In this document: in pieces, positions 8,501 through 15,134 of the stretch
Numbering within the stretch: the stretch's first letter is position 1
Layout: each line of letters opens with the position of its first letter
DNA from: an uncultured Synergistales bacterium
Lineage (GTDB): Bacteria; Synergistota; Synergistia; Synergistales; Aminobacteriaceae
Assembly (NCBI GenBank): GCA_905233295.1
Contig: CAJODX010000018.1
Location: forward strand, 1-15,608
Reading direction: 5' to 3'
Length of the DNA stretch: 15,608 nucleotides
Position numbers and translations under genes: made by a program
Notes under the pieces: generated by a model
Databases searched by the model: none
Told to the model about the DNA's origin: nothing
The model's input: the letters and a program-made list of their open reading frames with translations, nothing else

Positions 8501-9739
8501 CCTGTCGGAAGGAATATCTCCGATACGTTCCGCGACTATTTCAATGCTGTTGCCGTCTGCTGAATGACGGGCGTATATTCCTTCGATGGCATTGATTTTT
8601 CCCGCGACTGTTTCCGGAGTGTCATCTTCGGTGATTTCAATTTCAGTTTCAGTAACAGAGCCGTCAAGAGTTGAAATTTTTAATTTTGCTCCGTCAGCAT
8701 TCCAGCCAACGTTGGTCGAATCGCTCAAGTCGCGACTTTTAATCGTTGCGGGCACAGGCATATAATCTGTATCAGGCCAGCCCGTTATGCCGACTTTTTC
8801 GCCTGTGTTGGATTTCAAAAATAACTGCTGTGTTCCGCTGTCGTAATCTCTTTCAATATATGCCGTAACGAGCATGTCCGCGCCCTGTTCTTCAAGAGAG
8901 CTGTTTATTATTGAAGCGAGATCGTCAAGGCTTATGCCTGAAAGTTCATTGGGATCTCTGAAGCCGTTTTTGTCTGAAAAATTCAAACTCTGAACATTTT
9001 CCTCGTTTGCAAATTCTTCGGTGTGCATGTTGGTTTTGGTGATGTCAGAGTCGCTCCAGTCTTCGGGAATGAACACTGCGATAGTTCTGTTTCCGACAGT
9101 AATCTGAACTTTTTCTTCGCGTCCTGTCCATCGCCAGTCTAAAGGCACGTTGTGGGAACAGATGAAATATGTATCTTCGTTTTCGGGGACAATATCGCTT
9201 CCGGCAAACGAAACATCGCCCAAAAGACTTTCACTCAAAGCGTATTTTATTCTGTCATCGTTGCCCTGATATTCAATGCTGCCATCGGATTTTTCGACAA
9301 AAGGAGTTTTTGATGTGTCCGTTCCTCCGAAAAGATACTGCCCGGCAACTTTAGTGTTAAGATTGTCGAGCATTATTTTTTTATTGGCTTCTATCTGAGC
9401 GGTTATGTCTTTAAGCTGAGTTGAGTCTAATGCGCCGTCTCCTGCTTCGATTATTAAATTTCTGATTGACTTGGCAGCATCGAGAACATTCTGGAGAGCG
9501 CTGTCAGCATATCTCAGCAAGGTAACAGCATCGCTGGAATTGCTCTGATACTGTTCATTCGCGTTAATCGAAGACTGCAAACCGAGCGAACGCGATATTG
9601 CCGAAGGATTTTCGGATAATTTAGTATATTTATTGCCGGAGGCTATCTGCTGCTGTAATTTTTGAATATTGCCCTGATTCTGCCGCAGAGTGTCCATAAG
9701 ACTTCCATACATTGTTGCTGTTGTAAGACGGCTGTACAT
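5597..9739 (-). CDS. flgL: Flagellar hook-associated protein 3 FlgL, greatly enlarged with internal duplication
   Basis: FlgL is the second hook-filament junction protein, placed between FlgK and flagellin. At 1380 residues it is over four times the enteric length (about 317). The N-terminal about 145 residues are canonical (MYSRLTTATMYGSLMDTLRQ, then LQQQIASGNKYTKLSENPSA, later GQYLFGGTDTSKTPF). The last about 100 residues are also canonical (LPRVDDFINNILSVMAEDGA, ending DYMYQANLAVIARLIQPSLL). Between them lie about 1100 residues of beta-rich modules, including a clear tandem pair near 776-993 and 1016-1208 and a more divergent relative near 492-715. Six cysteines occur in the insert region, uncommon for an exported flagellar protein. 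Start ATG at 9739 has an excellent AAAGGAG 8 nt upstream (9748-9754). No frameshift was seen. The family call rests on both ends; the insert's function is unknown. Confidence 0.93.
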   Translation of the reverse strand: MYSRLTTATMYGSLMDTLRQNQGNIQKLQQQIASGNKYTKLSENPSAISRSLGLQSSINANEQYQSNSSDAVTLLRYADSALQNVLDAAKSIRNLIIEAGDGALDSTQLKDITAQIEANKKIMLDNLNTKVAGQYLFGGTDTSKTPFVEKSDGSIEYQGNDDRIKYALSESLLGDVSFAGSDIVPENEDTYFICSHNVPLDWRWTGREEKVQITVGNRTIAVFIPEDWSDSDITKTNMHTEEFANEENVQSLNFSDKNGFRDPNELSGISLDDLASIINSSLEEQGADMLVTAYIERDYDSGTQQLFLKSNTGEKVGITGWPDTDYMPVPATIKSRDLSDSTNVGWNADGAKLKISTLDGSVTETEIEITEDDTPETVAGKINAIEGIYARHSADGNSIEIVAERIGDIPSDRLHINEAEEALHYPSLVIKAEGGATKIFDEFRDENGKITEDSVIVKSTVRNTDQSHIDVFDYLGMETATKSREFFSGEKLTVEDGTQLHWRVVSGGRSVDIKLNSGEYTIDQIAERLKNAGSGWLEVTVEPGGTDVTEAANANHSDDYEEETKRIVMRGIDGEQVIFLDMNEYNYAEKMNLSTALRTDAYTKNSAGMGMKCVNFPSAPCVDDNVGVPMRVQMNCGMYYDVNIKRADVIDSTTGFVDRALLMQEIVDQVNEIEGHDIMGFAQHVDSKGQNIDGSCSMYFLSGEAFTVVDMPFNDPEWNDYSGGLASQAGIHGGVTSNLKQTHIRMPDNATFAEAYSNITVFSYDDNTIETNPDRLTFREGTIRFSNLAHSVDIDVNADDTVKDVMDRLRVQAGDWLYVNYYDTHMGQLDARNAGDFPLISISSVDGSAVNVLDIKGHIAEDALGLSTGIQGRLNADGTGEGIMGSDFTWDINDQRYADGGAIDFPANILDITVAGCTHSIDLTTVRDVTSDEEIKADDIAEFINSRMQDEDVRAFVNEDNELVVYSPRGYSIEMKFLDSANGDFLGFPHANKNRADLSTFSVNMEDNAVPMDASETFTEDSTIRFSHGSKSVEVDIETGDSVEDVLKKINKISWLDVEYSLDTATNFYSFSITSNDGDPVSIIDMKGHSAEDVFGIATGLQGRLGGSVMDLTWDVESKNFPADRLDIVAEGQHFNIDLTKVGDYFGDTDITTDDVVDYINAQMKDNDFGIKAEINGDKELVMYSTKGSSLKVSFLKNLNDTFIGDDDYVLSRTHYRGGYDLEGQAYYSVDSDENPVAPRGVDIDGGNLYDRGAHTQNATVRSGANTARQNGFGTINDVIAAIESGNRDDLVEKMLPRVDDFINNILSVMAEDGALQARYTYNTERLVSENSIMTEEQDGLVKADPADVISQLMMADYMYQANLAVIARLIQPSLLDFLG
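6115..6695 (-). repeat. FlgL internal repeat, copy B (about residues 1016-1208)
   Basis: Matches copy A block by block: TIRFSHGSKSVEVDI, FSITSNDGDPVSIIDMKGH, AEDVFGIATGLQGRL, LDIVAEGQHFNIDLTKV, LVMYSTKGSSLKVSFL. The similarity is clear in protein but not near-identical in DNA, so the duplication is old rather than recent. Boundaries are approximate. Confidence 0.85.
6765..7415 (-). repeat. FlgL internal repeat, copy A (about residues 776-993)
   Basis: Protein-level repeat. It opens with TIRFSNLAHSVDIDV, continues through ISISSVDGSAVNVLDIKGH, AEDALGLSTGIQGRL and LDITVAGCTHSIDLTTV, and ends at LVVYSPRGYSIEMKFL. Each block recurs in the same order in copy B. Copy A is longer because of short inserts after the first block and before the FPANILDI block. 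Boundaries are approximate. Confidence 0.85.
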
Positions 9740-9807
9740 TTTATTTTCTCCTTTATAATCAATCGGTCATCATAATGATTTCTGCATGTGATGTTTCTAT
9801 TGAATCT

Positions 9808-9918
9808 TCATCTGATTTTTTTCAGAAATAAAAAAAGTCGGCGGCTGTATCCTAAACGGAAGGAATCGTTTCCGCCATCTTTATTTCCGTTTTCTAAAAT
9901 TCTGACTCCTGTTTGCAT
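9808..9918 (-). CDS. Possible 36-codon ORF between flgK and flgL
   Basis: An ATG overlaps the flgK stop (TAATG) and opens 36 codons ending in TGA; the product begins MQTGVRILENGNKDGG and ends LFLFLKKIR. A weak AGGA lies 7 nt upstream, within the last flgK codons, so coupled translation is possible. No family is recognised. Against it: the same bases form the overlapping inverted repeats described for this gap and the T7 run falls inside the ORF, so its sequence may be set by RNA structure. It could be a leader peptide, or chance. Confidence 0.25.
   Translation of the reverse strand: MQTGVRILENGNKDGGNDSFRLGYSRRLFLFLKKIR
9830..9892 (-). promoter_or_regulatory. Candidate attenuator / RNA switch between flgK and flgL
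   Basis: On the minus strand the gap can fold in two exclusive ways. Fold 1: AAACGGAA (9885-9892) pairs with TTCCGTTT (9854-9861), a perfect 8-bp stem. Fold 2: GGCGG (9872-9876) pairs with CCGCC (9840-9844), extended inward by AAACG (9867-9871) with CGTTT (9854-9858), leaving a 9-nt bulge; three bases later comes a run of seven T (9830-9836). Fold 2 is terminator-like and fold 1 would block it, as both use 9854-9858. A further 5-bp hairpin (TCTGA/TCAGA, 9811-9826) follows. flgL has its own strong ribosome-binding site downstream. Could equally be an mRNA processing or stabilising structure. No known riboswitch class was recognised. Confidence 0.45.
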
Positions 9919-12900
9919 TATCGTCCTACAAGACCCATTCCGTTAATTATGGTGTTTAACATTTCGTCCATCGTTGTTATGTAACGCGACATTGCTCCGA
10001 AAGCGCGGTTTAATATCACCATGTCCATGAGTTCTTCGTCAATATTGACTCCGCTCACTGCCTGACGCTGTCCATCAATCTGTTCGCTGACAGTAGCCTG
10101 AGTTTTATACATCAGTGCGGCGTGCGAAGCTTCAGAGCCTATCTGTGAGAGCATTGCGTCATAAATTCCGCTTATAGTCATTGTGCCGTTTTCAAGAACT
10201 TTTGAAAAATTCAAGTCGTTCATTCTTGAAGCGTTTGTGCCATCTCCAGAACCGCCGCTGACACCTTTCAACGCGTATCCGTTTTCATCTTTCAAGCCCA
10301 TTGCCGCACCTATCAATGACGGGTCATAAGAAACTCTGTCAGTAACTTTGAGTTTTTCTGAAGCTCCCGACTGCATTGAAAGAGCGTCAAAAAATGCCAC
10401 ACCCGTTGTCGTGATGTCGCCTGCAACACCGTAGCCGGAATATTGAAGCGCGTTTATGTGTTTCACAAGCCCATAAGCCATTTCGTCAAGTTCGGATTTA
10501 AGATTCGGGATCATTTCATCGCGAGCCTCTTCAAGACCTTTTATCGAACCTTCGCGGATATGATGTCTTACAGTAATGACAGCGTTGCCGGAATTTTTCA
10601 GGTTCAGCCACATTCCCGGATTGATTTCGCTCAACTCAGTTGCGCTGTAACGTGTCGCGCTATCACTGCCTTCAGCTGGTATTCTGCGAGCCATATTTAT
10701 TTTATTGTCCGAAGAAAGATAACGTACACCGTTCAAACTGAATGAGGCATCTTCTGAAACAGTCTTGTAACCCGTCAGTCCGAGACGCAGTAAAACCTGC
10801 ATGTTTCCGTCTTCTGACCCCATGAGCGTTATTCTTTGAGCTTCGCCCGCAACGTTCGCGGCAATTTCGAGATAGCCGTTATCGACTGAAGCGTGAACCC
10901 ACTGCTCAGGTTCAGTCAATCCGAACTCAGCCTGATATTTTTCGTTTATTTTGTTGCGGATCGTTACAAGACTGTCGGAACTTTCAACGTCAATCGTGAT
11001 GATGGGATTTTGATTCGCGATTCCCATCCGTTCGGCTAGATTTCCATCAACATCTGTGATAGAAAGCAAATGATTGTCGCGGCTTTCAATATAAAATTGC
11101 GTGTAAGTTCCCGTTGAAGATTTTCCAGCCGTTACAGCAAGGTTTACGAGAGCCGGATTATCTTCGCTTGAAGCCGTTTTGAAAGTCGATGTCATAAAAT
11201 CGCTTAAATCTTTCACAGTGAGAGTTGAACCTGCGTTCACTGACGTTCCTAAATCCGAAGTCAAAACCCATTTTTTTGTTGCAGCGTTCCAGACTGCTGT
11301 GAAATCAACATCATCGCCGGAAACTCCAACTCTGAAGGTATGACTTTCGCCCGCTTCGCCTTCGCCGAGAATTTCGCCCTCTCCAAGACCTGCGGAAGGA
11401 TTTTCGCGGAAAACACTCGATGTTACGCGAGTACCCTGAGTACCGACCTGAATCCTGAATGAACCTGAAATATTGAGAGCGTCTGTAATATCCTGAGGCT
11501 CTACACGCATATTGACATCAAGCAGTTCGCTTTTTGTTTCTGTTATTGCGCCGAGCATTCCGCTGTAATCCGAAACTTCTATTGAAGCACCATCCGCGGT
11601 CGGCACAACAACTAAAGCGTTGTCGTCGGTGCTTGCCTCAAGATCAATATCGCAGTCAGCAACGGCATCATTGATAAAATCTTTCAGAGCTTCCAAAGTC
11701 AAAACAGAACCTTCGGTGTGATGATAGATTTTATTGTCTTTCGCGTCTGTGTCGTAATAAACTTCTTCGCCGTCAAGTTCAGCTCTCAGCTGCCAGCCCG
11801 TTACTACGCAGCTGTTGTCAGTGATAAATTCTTTTTTGTCGATTTTTACAGTTAAAACCGAAGGATTTTGATTTTCATCAAGAACTCTGAATGACAATTT
11901 GTATGGAATATCGTCAGAAGATGAATCTAAAACTACCGCTTCATCATTGACATACACATCTCCTGCACTGTCAACAAGCCCTAATTTTTCAGCAACATCA
12001 GAACCTCCGAGATCATAAATCAAAATTTCCTGAGGTACGTCATCAATGTCAACGCTGAATGTGAGATAGCCGTTTTCGATAGATACATCAACATCAACGT
12101 TCTTGAATGAACTGTACGAGGTTTCTATTTCGTCTTTGATTCTGTCGCGAATGTCAGCCAAGGTGTCAGTGTCCGCTACTGTGATTCTTACAACAGGATT
12201 TGAATTTGCAGCAGATGTTGTATCGCCGAGCTGAATTGTGAATGTTCCGTTGTACGTTCCTGCACCGTCATCTAAAAGTGTATTTTGCGGATCTCTTATA
12301 TTCGTGAGAGTTCCGAGTATTCCGTTACTGTCAGTCGAAATTTCCATCTTTGACTGAAGAGAGAGAGGGCTATTTGTATCGAACGTGATGAGATTGTTTG
12401 TGGTGTCTGCAGTTGCTGTAAAGAGCGCGACTGGATTTTGTTTTGCTGCGAGAGTGTTAATATCATCTGCAAGTGTTGTTATATCCAAATCTTCTTTTGT
12501 TTCGTCCCACGCGTTGTTCGAGTGTACGATGCTGTTTGACGCATCCACGCCGTCATCAACTTTCCAGTAACTTTTTTCTGTGGTTTCAAACCAGTCAGAC
12601 GTAACCGAAATTTGCGTATCGAAAGTATCGCCGACAGAGCCATTTACGTGAACGGTTGTGTCGTTTGCCTTGAACGTCAATCTTCTCTCGGAATCAAGAG
12701 TTGCTGTGAAACCCAAAGCCGTACCAACATTAGTGTTAAGGTAATCACGCAGATTTTGCGCTGTGATTGTGTCGCTGGAAAGGACTGTAGATGTCGTAGT
12801 GTTGGAAATTTCCCATTTTTTTGTTGTCGCGTCTTTTTTGATCGTTATCGTTGAAGTTTGAGAAGCTCCGCCCGTTGTGTCTGTTGTTGCCGAAAACGTC

Positions 12901-14162
12901 ATAGTGTATGTTTTGTCTTCGGAGTATTTGTCGAAGACCACATCATCGCTTACCGATGTAACATCTTTTCTGAGTCTTGATGTCTGAACTTCGACGGTCT
13001 TTGACTTTCTTATGTTCATGTCAAGACTTGCAGCATTCCCGGCACTGTCTGTCGCTGTAAAAGACAATGAATTAACAGTGTCTGAGTTTTCGTTTAAGAC
13101 AATTCCGTTTTCAAATTTTGAGCTTTGAATTTTGACATAGGGCAAAAGATCTGTGTTATCTCCGCCAGCAATCTTTTTCGCAACAAATTGAGATGTAACG
13201 ATCTTCTTCGTTTCAAGACAGTAGTCATTTGCACCGCCTATCGTCCATTCTTCGCCGTTCGCAATTCTGTCAACGCTAAGCTGGTACGTTCCTTCAGCAC
13301 CTGTCGCGAGAGCTTCAGCAACGCTCGGGTTGTCAACAATGTCAAATTCGTTTTCCGCAACCTGAACATCGTAGTAAACCTGATTGTCCCACATGAACGT
13401 ATGAGCCTTGAGTTCTCTGACGTGAGTTCCCTGTACGAGGACGCGCCCATTTACGGAAAGGAAAAATTCACCTTTAACTCCGTTGCGTTCCAAAGGTTCA
13501 TTGTATTGAATGTCCATCATCTTGGAGAGTTTGTCAATAATCAAATCTCTCTGGTCGTACAGATCATTTGCGTTCTGATCTAAAGCTTCAGCCGTTGCGA
13601 TTTCTTTATTAAGAGCCGCGAGATCGTATAACATCTGATTCGCTTCTTCAACAGCCTGCTTGACTTCTAAATTTATGGATTCATTATAGGTATTAAAATT
13701 AGATATTAAATTCGTCAGCATTCCGCCGATAGAGTTTGCCGCTTCAACGAGTGCCCTGCGTGCGCTTGTGTCTTCGGGAGAACGCTGTAAAGTCTGCATA
13801 TTCGTAAAAAAATCGTCCATAGCAGAACGCAACCCCGTTGAATTTGGCTCGGCTATATAATTTTGAATAGAATCATAGAGATCGTTAATTTTTTCCCAGT
13901 ATCCCAAGGTCGCTTGACTGTCTCTGAACTGAAAATCTAAAAATTCATCTCTTATTCGCTCTATTGTGCTGGCATACATGCCCTGCCCGAGCTGTCCGAC
14001 ATGTTCAATATTTTCGGGCGTTACGGTAGAAAATATTACACGCTGGCGTGAATAGCCCTCAGTGTTCATATTTGAAATATTATGTCCGACCGTTTGCATT
14101 CCGAGTCTGAATGCATTCAGTGCCGATTTACCCATTTCCAAGCCGCCGAAAGTGCTGCTCAT
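9918..14162 (-). CDS. flgK: Flagellar hook-associated protein 1 FlgK, greatly enlarged
   Basis: FlgK is the first junction protein on top of the hook. The 1414 residues compare with about 550 in enteric bacteria. The N-terminal about 290 residues are canonical: LEMGKSALNAFRLGMQTVGH then NISNMNTEGYSRQRV, and later NDLYDQRDLIIDKLSKMMDI. The C-terminal segment from about 1146 is also canonical (LNGVRYLSSDNKI, YGLVKHINALQYSGYG, and the terminal helix with NRAFGAMSRYITTMDEMLN). The middle, about 300-1130, is a Ser/Thr/Asp-rich insert with at least two repeated module types: one with ATKKWEI/ATKKWVL (near 417-481 and 940-990), and one starting NPVVRITV/NPIITIDV (near 654-730 and 1052-1130) that resembles flagellin-IN motifs. 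ATG at 14162 is preceded by AGGGGG 9 nt upstream (14172-14177), overlapping the end of flgN. No frameshift was seen. Confidence 0.93.
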   Translation of the reverse strand: MSSTFGGLEMGKSALNAFRLGMQTVGHNISNMNTEGYSRQRVIFSTVTPENIEHVGQLGQGMYASTIERIRDEFLDFQFRDSQATLGYWEKINDLYDSIQNYIAEPNSTGLRSAMDDFFTNMQTLQRSPEDTSARRALVEAANSIGGMLTNLISNFNTYNESINLEVKQAVEEANQMLYDLAALNKEIATAEALDQNANDLYDQRDLIIDKLSKMMDIQYNEPLERNGVKGEFFLSVNGRVLVQGTHVRELKAHTFMWDNQVYYDVQVAENEFDIVDNPSVAEALATGAEGTYQLSVDRIANGEEWTIGGANDYCLETKKIVTSQFVAKKIAGGDNTDLLPYVKIQSSKFENGIVLNENSDTVNSLSFTATDSAGNAASLDMNIRKSKTVEVQTSRLRKDVTSVSDDVVFDKYSEDKTYTMTFSATTDTTGGASQTSTITIKKDATTKKWEISNTTTSTVLSSDTITAQNLRDYLNTNVGTALGFTATLDSERRLTFKANDTTVHVNGSVGDTFDTQISVTSDWFETTEKSYWKVDDGVDASNSIVHSNNAWDETKEDLDITTLADDINTLAAKQNPVALFTATADTTNNLITFDTNSPLSLQSKMEISTDSNGILGTLTNIRDPQNTLLDDGAGTYNGTFTIQLGDTTSAANSNPVVRITVADTDTLADIRDRIKDEIETSYSSFKNVDVDVSIENGYLTFSVDIDDVPQEILIYDLGGSDVAEKLGLVDSAGDVYVNDEAVVLDSSSDDIPYKLSFRVLDENQNPSVLTVKIDKKEFITDNSCVVTGWQLRAELDGEEVYYDTDAKDNKIYHHTEGSVLTLEALKDFINDAVADCDIDLEASTDDNALVVVPTADGASIEVSDYSGMLGAITETKSELLDVNMRVEPQDITDALNISGSFRIQVGTQGTRVTSSVFRENPSAGLGEGEILGEGEAGESHTFRVGVSGDDVDFTAVWNAATKKWVLTSDLGTSVNAGSTLTVKDLSDFMTSTFKTASSEDNPALVNLAVTAGKSSTGTYTQFYIESRDNHLLSITDVDGNLAERMGIANQNPIITIDVESSDSLVTIRNKINEKYQAEFGLTEPEQWVHASVDNGYLEIAANVAGEAQRITLMGSEDGNMQVLLRLGLTGYKTVSEDASFSLNGVRYLSSDNKINMARRIPAEGSDSATRYSATELSEINPGMWLNLKNSGNAVITVRHHIREGSIKGLEEARDEMIPNLKSELDEMAYGLVKHINALQYSGYGVAGDITTTGVAFFDALSMQSGASEKLKVTDRVSYDPSLIGAAMGLKDENGYALKGVSGGSGDGTNASRMNDLNFSKVLENGTMTISGIYDAMLSQIGSEASHAALMYKTQATVSEQIDGQRQAVSGVNIDEELMDMVILNRAFGAMSRYITTMDEMLNTIINGMGLVGR

Positions 14163-14168
14163 TTTACT

Positions 14169-14624
14169 TTACCCCCTGAAGTCAGCTGAGCCTGATTGCG
14201 AAAGAGTATCTCCGTTAATCCGCCGCCATTCTGAAAGCAGCATCGAAGTATATTTTTCGTTCTGGTCAATCAAGCCGCTCAATATCATAATTTCCGATTT
14301 CAACAAAAAAACGGACTGCGCCAATTTATCAGCAGCCCTTCTAAATTCTTCGCGTTCGTCATCCTGCATGACTGTAATGAGTGAACTGACTTTTGCCTCA
14401 CACGAGAGACTTTGTGCCAGTCTTTTTGCAAGTTCAGAACGGATATTTTCATTTTTCTGAACCTCAAATGAAATATCCCTTGTCTCATTCATAAGAGAGT
14501 TTACAGCTTCTGTGTCGCGCTCTCTCATTGCATCGCGCTGTTCACGCATTACATCAGTTAAATCATCTATGCAGTCGGCTTCGTCAAGAATTGCGTCAAT
14601 AAGTTTTTCAACTCCGGCACGCAT
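14169..14624 (-). CDS. flgN: Flagellar export chaperone FlgN
   Basis: FlgN is the cytoplasmic chaperone that binds the C-terminal helices of FlgK and FlgL and delivers them to the flagellar type III export apparatus. The 151-residue protein is almost wholly helical and charged. It has an N-terminal helix VEKLIDAILDEADCIDDLTD, a middle section rich in Glu/Arg heptads (MREQRDAMRERDTEAV), and a later helix near LKSEIMILSGLIDQNEKYTS, matching the FlgN family pattern. FlgN sequences diverge widely, so its position between flgM and flgK carries much of the weight. It starts with ATG 15 nt after the flgM stop. The upstream sequence is A/T-rich without a recognisable Shine-Dalgarno. The 6-nt gap to flgK and the shared ribosome-binding site suggest coupled synthesis with its client. 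Confidence 0.9.
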   Translation of the reverse strand: MRAGVEKLIDAILDEADCIDDLTDVMREQRDAMRERDTEAVNSLMNETRDISFEVQKNENIRSELAKRLAQSLSCEAKVSSLITVMQDDEREEFRRAADKLAQSVFLLKSEIMILSGLIDQNEKYTSMLLSEWRRINGDTLSQSGSADFRG

Positions 14625-14639
14625 TTTTTATTTTGAAAT

Positions 14640-14933
14640 TTATTCTGCGGCAACGTCAAGCATTCCCGCGATTATTAATCTTCCTGCGAGTTTGTCGAGC
14701 GGAGGATTATACGTTCCATTTTCAATCTGAGTTTTGAAATTTTCCACAACGTCTTCCCTGACATCAGGAATATTTTTCATTTCAGCGTTGACTTTTGCGA
14801 GCAAAGTTCCGAAAGAACTGAAATCCGCGTTGTCCGCCTCAGAGGCAAAGCCGCCGCTGTAAGAAATATTCCTTTTTGATTTTTTACTGTTCAGGGCGTC
14901 AACATTATATTGCCCTGATATTCTTCCAATCAT
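14640..14933 (-). CDS. flgM: Anti-sigma28 factor FlgM
   Basis: FlgM binds and inhibits the flagellar sigma factor FliA/sigma28 until it is secreted through a finished hook-basal body. At 97 residues it has the usual size. The N-terminal half is low-complexity and probably disordered (Ser/Asn/Lys-rich). The C-terminal half carries the sigma-binding signature: FGTLLAKVNAEMKNIPDVRE, then a KTQIENGTYNPP stretch, ending LAGRLIIAGMLDVAAE. The start ATG at 14933 has a near-perfect AAAGGAGGG (14942-14950) with an 8-nt spacer, the best ribosome-binding site in the window. First gene of the minus-strand set, downstream of the sigma28-like promoter candidate, which would give the usual negative feedback on sigma28. 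Confidence 0.94.
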   Translation of the reverse strand: MIGRISGQYNVDALNSKKSKRNISYSGGFASEADNADFSSFGTLLAKVNAEMKNIPDVREDVVENFKTQIENGTYNPPLDKLAGRLIIAGMLDVAAE

Positions 14934-14969
14934 TTTTTACGCCCTCCTTTGCAAATTTTTTTTCGTTTT

Positions 14970-15018
14970 GTAATAAATTTCGGTTTAAAATCTGCATGTC
15001 TTTAATGAAATTTATTAC
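14970..15018. repeat. Perfect 12-bp inverted repeat around the flgM promoter candidate
   Basis: GTAATAAATTTC (14970-14981) and its exact reverse complement GAAATTTATTAC (15007-15018) are separated by 25 bp. The left arm overlaps the -10-like element and the right arm lies just outside the -35-like element. It may be a regulator's paired half-sites or a stem-loop in a transcript. Twelve perfect bases in AT-rich DNA is notable but not beyond chance. Confidence 0.6.
14977..15004 (-). promoter_or_regulatory. Sigma28 (FliA)-like promoter for flgM operon
   Basis: On the minus strand TAAA (15001-15004) is followed after 16 nt by ACCGAAAT (14977-14984). The sigma28 consensus is TAAA, about 15 nt, GCCGATAA. 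Four of four -35 bases and the CCGA core match; the spacing is one longer. The flgM start is 43 nt downstream. The location is what one expects for a late flagellar gene under FlgM control, but the -10 half is imperfect. Confidence 0.4.
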
Positions 15019-15059
15019 TGTAATTTTTCGGAATTGAAATTACCAAAATGACCGTAAAG

Positions 15060-15080
15060 CCCTCGACTTTAGATGTAGGG
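15060..15080 (+). repeat. Imperfect hairpin with CTTTAG loop, IS200/IS605-end-like
   Basis: CCCT and AGGG arms enclose CGACTTTAGATGT. A CTTTAG loop in a GC-rich stem is common at the right ends of IS200/IS605 elements. Here the inner stem is degraded. The frame just before it reads KMTVKPSTLD, which faintly recalls some TnpB C-termini. A decayed element end is possible; the evidence is weak. Confidence 0.3.
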
Positions 15081-15102
15081 ACAGGGCAACAGCGTTTACC
15101 GA

Positions 15103-15122
15103 AAAAACTTGGAAAAGTTTTT
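15103..15122. repeat. Perfect 8-bp AT-rich hairpin with GGAA tetraloop
   Basis: AAAAACTT (15103-15110) pairs with AAGTTTTT (15115-15122) around GGAA, a GNRA-type loop on the plus strand. The 3' arm ends in a T run, so it could act as a weak terminator for plus-strand transcription. No upstream plus-strand gene is visible to need one. Confidence 0.4.
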
Positions 15123-15134
15123 ATCATAACCCGC

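Noticed and set aside
9760..9775. Sigma28 promoter just upstream of flgL (minus-strand ACCGATTG)
   Set aside because: The -10-like core is good, but no TAAA is found 15-17 nt upstream, so I do not call it.
9808..9918. Known riboswitch (for example cyclic-di-GMP GEMM) between flgK and flgL
   Set aside because: The conserved core bases of that class are not present in the expected order; only generic stem structure is seen.
13125..13583. 152-codon plus-strand frame inside flgK
   Set aside because: Antisense to well-supported FlgK coding sequence, no recognisable family; a shadow of biased codon use.
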